From assembly GCF_002797715.1 (NCBI RefSeq), contig NZ_PGFF01000001.1:1511304-1575303 (forward strand): a stretch of DNA of 64,000 nucleotides, written 5' to 3'. Position 1 is the first letter of the stretch. Each line of letters starts with the position of its first letter. The notes beneath the pieces are model-generated. The model was given only the letters and a program-made list of their open reading frames with translations, was not told the origin of the DNA and made no database searches. This stretch comes from Diaminobutyricimonas aerilata (GTDB taxonomy: Bacteria > Actinomycetota > Actinomycetes > Actinomycetales > Microbacteriaceae). Shown here piece by piece: positions 58,945 to 64,000 of the stretch. A program made the translations under genes and the position numbers.

Positions 58945-61499
58945 CAGGACTCCGTCTCTTCGAGTTCGATCGCCGTCACCGACACCTCGTCCGCCTCGAC
59001 GAACTCGAGCTCGCGGATGCGGCCGACGGCCTTGAGGTCGACGGCGGCCTGGGCGAGGAGCGCGGGTCCCGCGATGACGGCCCGCGTCACGGGCGTCTTC
59101 TGGCTCGCCTTAGCCTCGGTCTTCGCCCGCCGGATGCCGATGAGGGCCGAACTCGTGAGCGCGAGCAACCCGGTCGGCTCGTCCGCGGTCGGCGCGGTCG
59201 GCCATGCGGCGGTGTGCACGGAGCCCTCGTGCGTCCAGCTCCACACCTCCTCGGTGGCGAACGGGAGCACCGGGGCGAACAGCCGCAGCGTGACGTCGAC
59301 CGCCTCCCGAAGAGCGGTCACGGCACTCGCCTGGCCCGCGGCGTCGGAGGTGTCGTAGGCGCGTTCCTTGACGAGTTCCAGGTAGTCGTCGCAGAAGGTC
59401 CAGAAGAACTGCTCCGTCGCCTCGAGCGCGCGGGCGTGGTCGTACTCCTCGTACGCCGCGGTCGCGGTGCGCACGACGCGTGCGAGCTCGGCCAACATGT
59501 CGGCATCGAGGGGCTCGGTCACCGCCGCATCCGCGGGCTCGGGGAAGGAGTAGACGAACTTCGCCGCATTGAGGATCTTGATCGCCAGACGTCGGCCGAT
59601 CTTGATCTGCTTCGGGTTCTGCGGGTCGAAGGCGGCATCCGTGCCCAGGCGGCTCGACGACGCCCAGTAGCGCACCGCATCCGAACCGTGGTCGTCGAGC
59701 ATCGCGGCCGGCGTGACGACGTTGCCCTTCGACTTCGACATCTTCTTGCGGTCGGGGTCGACGATGAAGCCCGAGATGCCGGCGTTGTGCCACGGCACGG
59801 TGCCGTGCTCGAGCTGAGCCCGCAGAGTCGTCGAGAACAACCAGGTGCGGATGATGTCCTGTCCCTGGCTGCGGAGCGAGTACGGGAACACCAGGTCGAA
59901 GAGCTCGGGATCGGTCTCCCAGCCGCCGGCGATCTGCGGGGTGAGCGACGAGGTCGCCCACGTGTCCATGATGTCGATCTCGCCGATGAACCCGTTCGCC
60001 TGACCGCGCTGCGACTCGTCGTACCCGGGAGGCGCTGCGGAGCTCGGGTCGATGGGCAGCGCGTCCTCGCCGGGCACGATCACCTCGCCGTGGATCGGTT
60101 CGCCGTCGGGTCCGAGCGGGTACCACACGGGGATCGGCACCCCGAAGAACCGCTGCCGGGAGATGAGCCAGTCGCCGGTGAGGCCGCCCACCCAGTTCTC
60201 GTAACGCACCCGCATGAAGTCGGGCACGAAGTTGATCTCGCGGCCGCGCTCGAGCAGCGCCTCACGGAGCTGTTCGTCGCGCGCACCGTTCTTGATGTAC
60301 CACTGACGGGTCGACACGATCTCGAGCGGCCGGTCGCCCTTCTCGAAGAACTTGACCGGGTGGGTGATCTTGCGGGGCTCACCGATGAGGTCACCCGAGT
60401 CGCGCAGCAACTCCACCACGCGCTGCTTCGCGCTGAAGACGGTCTTGCCCGCGAGCTCCGCGTAGGCGGCCCGGGCCGTCTCGGTCTCGAGGGCGGCGGG
60501 CGGGTCGGCGACGAGTCGGCCGTCGAAACCGATGATGGCGCGGTTCGGCAGGTCCAGTTCGCGCCACCAGACCACATCCGTCACGTCGCCGAAGGTGCAG
60601 ATCATGGCGATGCCGGAGCCCTTGTCGCGCTGGGCGAGGTGATGCGCGAGCACGGGCACCTCGACCCCGAACAGCGGGGTGGTGACGGTCGTGCCGAAGA
60701 ACGGCTGGTAGCGCTCGTCGTCCGGATGGGCCACGAGCGCGACGCACGCGGGAAGCAGTTCCGGCCGGGTCGTCTCGATCTCGATCGTCTCGCCGTCGGG
60801 GCGGTGGAACGACACCCGGTGGTACGCGGCGGGCTGCTCCTTGTCTTCGAGCTCCGCCTGGGCCACGGCGGTGCGGAAGGTCACGTCCCACAGCGTCGGC
60901 GCATCCGCGCGGTACGCCTCGCCGCGGGCGAGGTTCCGCAGGAAGGCGCGCTGCGCGGCCCGCTGCGCGTCGTCGCCGATCGTGCGGTAGCTCTGGGTCC
61001 AGTCGACCGAGAGACCCAGCTTGCGCCAGACGTCTTCGAACTGCTTCTCGTCTTCGAGCGTCAGTCGCTCGCACAGCTCGATGAAGTTGCGGCGGCTGAT
61101 CGGCTGCTGATCGGCCGCCTTCGAGCTCGCGTTCTCGCCGCCTTCGAACGGCGGGGTGAAGTCGGGGTCGTACGGGAGCGACGGGTCGCAGCGCACCCCG
61201 TAGTAGTTCTGCACACGCCGCTCGGTGGGCAGGCCGTTGTCGTCCCAGCCCATCGGATAGAAGACGCTGCGGCCGCGCATCCGCTGGTATCGGGCGGCGA
61301 GGTCCATGTGGGTGTAGCTGAAGACGTGCCCGATGTGCAGGCTGCCGGATGCCGTGGGCGGCGGCGAGTCGATCGAGAAGACGTTCTCACGGGTCGTCGC
61401 GGCGCGATCGAAACGGTAGGTGCCCTCACGCTCCCACTCTTCGCCCCACTTCTGCTCGAGTCCTTCGAGGGCGGGCTTGTCGGGCAGGGCAGCGGACAT
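58944..61499 (-). CDS. valS: valyl-tRNA synthetase
   Basis: 851 residues. ValRS charges tRNA-Val and edits mischarged threonine. The class I motifs are SGSLHIGHVFSYTHMD (HIGH) near residue 55 and KKMSKSKGNVV (KMSKS) in the second half. The editing domain lies between (about 200-380). The anticodon-binding helical domain begins near 640, and the long C-terminal coiled coil of E. coli ValRS is absent, as in the shorter actinobacterial/archaeal-like form. GGAGTCC precedes the ATG at 61499. The stop is coupled to the 76-aa gene. I see no T-box leader in the 231 bases upstream. Confidence 0.96.
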   Translation of the reverse strand: MSAALPDKPALEGLEQKWGEEWEREGTYRFDRAATTRENVFSIDSPPPTASGSLHIGHVFSYTHMDLAARYQRMRGRSVFYPMGWDDNGLPTERRVQNYYGVRCDPSLPYDPDFTPPFEGGENASSKAADQQPISRRNFIELCERLTLEDEKQFEDVWRKLGLSVDWTQSYRTIGDDAQRAAQRAFLRNLARGEAYRADAPTLWDVTFRTAVAQAELEDKEQPAAYHRVSFHRPDGETIEIETTRPELLPACVALVAHPDDERYQPFFGTTVTTPLFGVEVPVLAHHLAQRDKGSGIAMICTFGDVTDVVWWRELDLPNRAIIGFDGRLVADPPAALETETARAAYAELAGKTVFSAKQRVVELLRDSGDLIGEPRKITHPVKFFEKGDRPLEIVSTRQWYIKNGARDEQLREALLERGREINFVPDFMRVRYENWVGGLTGDWLISRQRFFGVPIPVWYPLGPDGEPIHGEVIVPGEDALPIDPSSAAPPGYDESQRGQANGFIGEIDIMDTWATSSLTPQIAGGWETDPELFDLVFPYSLRSQGQDIIRTWLFSTTLRAQLEHGTVPWHNAGISGFIVDPDRKKMSKSKGNVVTPAAMLDDHGSDAVRYWASSSRLGTDAAFDPQNPKQIKIGRRLAIKILNAAKFVYSFPEPADAAVTEPLDADMLAELARVVRTATAAYEEYDHARALEATEQFFWTFCDDYLELVKERAYDTSDAAGQASAVTALREAVDVTLRLFAPVLPFATEEVWSWTHEGSVHTAAWPTAPTADEPTGLLALTSSALIGIRRAKTEAKASQKTPVTRAVIAGPALLAQAAVDLKAVGRIRELEFVEADEVSVTAIELEETES

Positions 61500-61730
61500 G
61501 AAGGACTCCAGAGCGATATGTGCGGCACCGCGTCGGTATGGGTGCCTGAGTGTGGGTTGCGCCGACCATCCTATCGGCCGGGAGTCGCGGAACGCGGACC
61601 GGCCGTGCCCGTCGCGGAGCGCTCCCCATGGCGGAGGCGGCCGGTCGACCTCTACCCTGGCGGGCGGTGCCGCGCCTGCCATCCGGCGGCCGTCAACCGT
61701 TTCACCCCCGTCCCCGATTCGAGGAGTACC

Positions 61731-62060
61731 GTGTCCGACCCCGCCCTGAACCCGTCGCAGCCGCAGGCCGCGCCCGAGACGTTCCCCGGCAAGACGCTCG
61801 GAATCGTCGCCATCCCCGTCGCCGTCTTCGCCAGCATCGTCGGGCTCATCCTCGGCATCGTGGCGCTCAGCCAGTCGAAGAAGGCCGGCTACCGCAACAC
61901 CCCCGCGAAGGCGGCGATCTGGGTCGGCGCGATCGTGCTCGTGCTGCAGATCATCGCCGCGGTGGTCGTCGTCAGCATCATCGGCGGCGTCGTCGCGCAG
62001 TGCGCGGAACTCGGACCCGGCGAGCACCTCGTGAACGGCGTCACCTACAGCTGCGGCTGA
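61731..62060 (+). CDS. DUF4190-type small membrane protein
   Basis: 109 residues with a GTG start preceded by GAGGAG. A hydrophilic N-terminus (SDPALNPSQPQAAPETFPGK) is followed by two transmembrane helices (about 25-47 and 62-86) separated by the short polar loop SQSKKAGYRNTPAKA, the DUF4190 pattern. A short extracytoplasmic tail contains two cysteines (VAQCAELGPGEHLVNG and TYSCG). The function of the family is unknown. It is divergent from valS across 231 bases and ends at a strong terminator. Confidence 0.8.
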   Translation: MSDPALNPSQPQAAPETFPGKTLGIVAIPVAVFASIVGLILGIVALSQSKKAGYRNTPAKAAIWVGAIVLVLQIIAAVVVVSIIGGVVAQCAELGPGEHLVNGVTYSCG

Positions 62061-62067
62061 ACCCTGC

Positions 62068-62113
62068 AACGACGACGGGACCGGGCCCCCTGGGGTCCGG
62101 TCCCGTCGTCGTT
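62068..62113. terminator. bidirectional terminator hairpin between the DUF4190 and MHS transporter genes
   Basis: AACGACGACGGGACCGG pairs perfectly with CCGGTCCCGTCGTCGTT (17 bp), with a further partial GCCCC/GGGGT inner stem. It lies between the two convergent stop codons at 62060 and 62121. Confidence 0.85.
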
Positions 62114-62120
62114 CGGGCAC

Positions 62121-63434
62121 TCAGGCGTCGACGGAGCGCTTGCGGGCCGCGGCGATCGCGGCCACGAGGGTGACCGCGGACATGATCGCGAGCACGATGC
62201 CCGGGTGCCACCAGGCGTTGTCGGTCTCCCGCGCGACGACGGCCGTGAGTGCCGGCACGAAGCCCGAGAGCACAGCCGCGACGCTGTACGCGATCGACAG
62301 CGCCGAGTAGCGGTAGTGGTCGGCGAACAGGTCGGCCATCAGACCGCCGAGCGCCGCCCAGCTGAGGGTGGGCAGGATCCCGCCGATGAGCATCGTCGCG
62401 ACGAGGATCTCGAAGGTCGAGAACTGGAGCAGGTAGTACATCGGGAACGTCACGATGAGGGTGCCGGCGGCGCCGATGGCGACGACGCGCGCCGAGCCGA
62501 TGCGGTTCGCCCACGCCCCGAAGAGCGGGATCGTGACCAGCTGCAGCAATCCGCCGATCGTCGTCGCGATGAGCAACTGGGTGTAGTCGAACCCGAGCGA
62601 GGTGACGCCGTAGTTGACGGTGTACGTGTTCATCAACGAGTACGAGCCGATGCCGAGCAGCGCGGCGCCCACCGCGATGACGAGGGCGGTCGGCTGCTGC
62701 GCGAACACCTTCGCGAGCGGCACCCGGTCACGACGTCCCTCCTGCACGATATCGCGGAAGACCGGGGTCTCGTCGATCGACCAGCGCAGGTACAGCGATA
62801 CGAGCAGCAGCGGGATCGCGGTCAGGAACGGGATGCGCCAGCCCCACTCGGTCATCGCCTCCGGCGAGAGCGAGGCGGTCATCACGAGGAAGACCGCAGC
62901 GGCGAGGATCGATCCGATGGGCGAGCCCAGCTGCGGCATCGCGGCGGCGAAGGCGCGGCGCTTCAGCGGCGCGTGCTCGCTCGCGAGGAGGATGGCTCCG
63001 CCCCACTCGCCACCGAGCGAGAAGCCCTGCACGAGCCGCAGCAGCACGAGCAGGATCGCTCCGACCCAGCCGGCAACGGCGTACGGCGGCAGCAGGCCGA
63101 TGAGTCCGGTCGCGACGCCCATGATCGCGATGGTCACGAGCAGGGTGCGGCGGCGTCCGATCCGGTCGCCGAGGTGACCGAACACGATCGCCCCGAGGGG
63201 GCGCACGATGAACCCGACGCCGATCGTGATGAACGCCGACAGGGTCGCGGCGAACGCGCCGAGCGACTCGAAGAAGAGGGGGCCGACGAAGAAGGCGGCG
63301 AAGTAGGCGTAGACGTAGAAGTCGTACGACTCGAGGGCGGTGCCGACGAGCGAGGCCCACGTGACGCGGCGCGCGGTGCGCAGGCGTTCGGGGTCGACGG
63401 CGGGAGCGGATGCGGGAGTGGCGGTCGCGGTCAC
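62121..63434 (-). CDS. MFS transporter of the metabolite:H+ symporter (MHS) family
   Basis: 437 residues with a GTG start preceded by AAGG. Twelve transmembrane helices are predicted. MHS hallmarks are ASLVGTALESYDFYVYAYFA in helix 1, FGHLGDRIGRRRTLLVTIAI in loop 2-3, and RLVQGFSLGGEWGGAILLASEH in helices 4-5. Members import citrate, alpha-ketoglutarate, shikimate or osmolytes such as proline/betaine with protons; the substrate here is unknown. It is divergent from a TetR gene with a dyad between them, so TetR control is likely. Confidence 0.9.
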   Translation of the reverse strand: MTATATPASAPAVDPERLRTARRVTWASLVGTALESYDFYVYAYFAAFFVGPLFFESLGAFAATLSAFITIGVGFIVRPLGAIVFGHLGDRIGRRRTLLVTIAIMGVATGLIGLLPPYAVAGWVGAILLVLLRLVQGFSLGGEWGGAILLASEHAPLKRRAFAAAMPQLGSPIGSILAAAVFLVMTASLSPEAMTEWGWRIPFLTAIPLLLVSLYLRWSIDETPVFRDIVQEGRRDRVPLAKVFAQQPTALVIAVGAALLGIGSYSLMNTYTVNYGVTSLGFDYTQLLIATTIGGLLQLVTIPLFGAWANRIGSARVVAIGAAGTLIVTFPMYYLLQFSTFEILVATMLIGGILPTLSWAALGGLMADLFADHYRYSALSIAYSVAAVLSGFVPALTAVVARETDNAWWHPGIVLAIMSAVTLVAAIAAARKRSVDA

Positions 63435-63461
63435 GGGAGCCTTCCGGGAATCGGGTGCGTA

Positions 63462-63482
63462 TTCTTGGACGCAGTCCAGAAA
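63462..63482. promoter_or_regulatory. imperfect inverted repeat, probable TetR operator
   Basis: TTCTTGGAC and GTCCAGAAA are complementary at seven of nine positions around GCA, with a perfect TGGAC/GTCCA core. The dyad overlaps TATTCT (63460-63465), a -10-like box facing the TetR gene, and lies 28 bases upstream of the MHS transporter start. Confidence 0.5.
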
Positions 63483-63506
63483 CCTAACACGGAAGGACGG
63501 CCGTCT

Positions 63507-64000
63507 ATGCCCGCCGAGGATCCCCGCGTCGGACGCCCGCGATCGTCGTCCCGCGCGACGCTCGAAGAAGCTGCGACCGAGCTGTTCCTCGAGCAGGGAT
63601 ACGAGGCCACGACCGTCGGCCAGATCGCCCGACGCGCCGGGGTGAGCCGTACCTCCTTCTTCAACTACTTTCCGACCAAGGCCGACGTCGTGTGGGTCGC
63701 GGTCGACGACGCCCTCGACGCCCTGCGCGTCGCCCTCGCCGGCGCCGAAACCGCCGAGGACGTGTTCGAGGGGGTCCTCGCCGTCGGTGCGCGCGTGGAC
63801 GCGCAGCACGTGCCGCTCGCCATCACCGAGACCGAGGCGATGGGCGGCGCCGCGGAGATCGAGGCGGCGGGACTCGCGCGTGCCGCCCGGCTCGGGCGGG
63901 AACTGCGCGACGCCCTCGGCCGCGGAGCGACTCTCGACGCCGAGACGACGGACGTCATCGCCCGTATGACCGCCGGAGCGGTCGCCGCCGCGTGGCAGGC
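63507..64000 (+). CDS. TetR-family transcriptional regulator, cut by the right edge
   Basis: 164 residues are visible, still open at the window end. The N-terminal TetR domain is complete: RATLEEAATELFLEQGYEAT, then TVGQIARRAGVSRTSFFNYF and PTKADVVWVAVDDAL, which is the canonical helix-turn-helix with the FFNYF stretch. The C-terminal ligand-binding part is helical and Ala/Glu-rich. GGAAGGA lies about nine bases before the ATG at 63507. Divergent placement next to the MHS transporter, with a shared dyad, suggests it represses that gene and itself. The effector is unknown. Confidence 0.88.
   Translation, partial: MPAEDPRVGRPRSSSRATLEEAATELFLEQGYEATTVGQIARRAGVSRTSFFNYFPTKADVVWVAVDDALDALRVALAGAETAEDVFEGVLAVGARVDAQHVPLAITETEAMGGAAEIEAAGLARAARLGRELRDALGRGATLDAETTDVIARMTAGAVAAAWQ

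Noticed and set aside
59214-61730. Long plus-strand extension of the DUF4190 gene across valS
   Set aside because: Only the last 109 codons form a plausible protein with a ribosome binding site at 61731; the rest is antisense to ValRS.
61500-61730. T-box riboswitch upstream of valS
   Set aside because: I looked for the T-box consensus and specifier/antiterminator arrangement on the minus strand and saw neither.

Overview
The window is a GC-rich (about 70 percent) bacterial chromosome segment, densely packed on both strands. Gene content points to Actinomycetota and most likely the family Microbacteriaceae: paired ClpP1/ClpP2, a Glu-type RpiB, group II truncated hemoglobin, a CopC/YcnI copper pair, an SCO7613-like giant membrane protein, a DUF6993-like lipoprotein, and many genes whose start codon sits six bases after a TANNNT box, as in leaderless actinobacterial transcripts. 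The genus cannot be named from this sequence. I see no prophage, transposon, CRISPR array, rRNA operon or conjugative gene; this looks like core and lightly accessory chromosome.

Layout. 1-5.9 kb: a cut membrane protein, a small unknown, an aldo/keto reductase, MsrA, a small unknown, an SSB paralogue, a lipoprotein, EttA and a hotdog thioesterase. 6.0-8.3 kb: a Rieske lipoprotein plus DUF2231 membrane protein, divergent from an ECF sigma/anti-sigma pair; both directions carry the same TGAAC-N17-CGT promoter pattern. 8.3-16.6 kb: TesB, an unknown, a FAD dehydrogenase, GlbO, MscS, aminopeptidase N and an unknown. 16.7-20.2 kb: RpiB, an Nei-type glycosylase, a PaiB-like flavin protein and an amidohydrolase, tightly packed. 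20.2-21.1 kb: a repeat-bearing gap, then Dps. 21.1-28.6 kb: a sugar catabolic locus (ROK regulator, solute-binding protein, two permeases, GH38 alpha-mannosidase) without its own ATPase. 28.7-32.3 kb: multicopper oxidase overlapping a histidine kinase/response regulator pair.

32.3-37.5 kb: the 1,295-residue membrane protein and small genes. 37.5-39.2 kb: tRNA-Gly, tRNA-Pro and trigger factor. 39.4-43.5 kb: an unusual LspA, a frameshifted alpha/beta hydrolase, a TPR protein and an ECF42/DGPF (YciI) module with a matching promoter. 43.6-48.4 kb: clpP1-clpP2, a three-gene copper set and clpX. 48.5-53.1 kb: BenE-type transporter, LLM oxidoreductase, and an ArsR-type regulator divergent from an MFS exporter around a perfect palindrome. 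53.1-58.7 kb: Dcp-type peptidase, methyltransferase, a GH6 cellulase behind a perfect CebR-type operator, and a winged-helix regulator behind four 14-bp-phased repeats. 58.7-64 kb: small protein, ValRS, DUF4190 protein, MHS transporter, and a TetR gene cut by the right edge.

The strongest regulatory logic visible is local: ECF sigma with Rieske/DUF2231, ECF42 with DGPF proteins, CebR-type operator with GH6, ArsR-type palindrome with MFS, phased repeats with the winged-helix gene, and a dyad between TetR and the MHS transporter. I did not find a clearly novel multi-gene defence or mobile system. The best candidates for new biology are the phased-repeat promoter at 57.8 kb, the Rieske/DUF2231 sigma regulon, the GH6 enzyme with an apparently blind CBM2, and the paired repeats upstream of clpP1P2.
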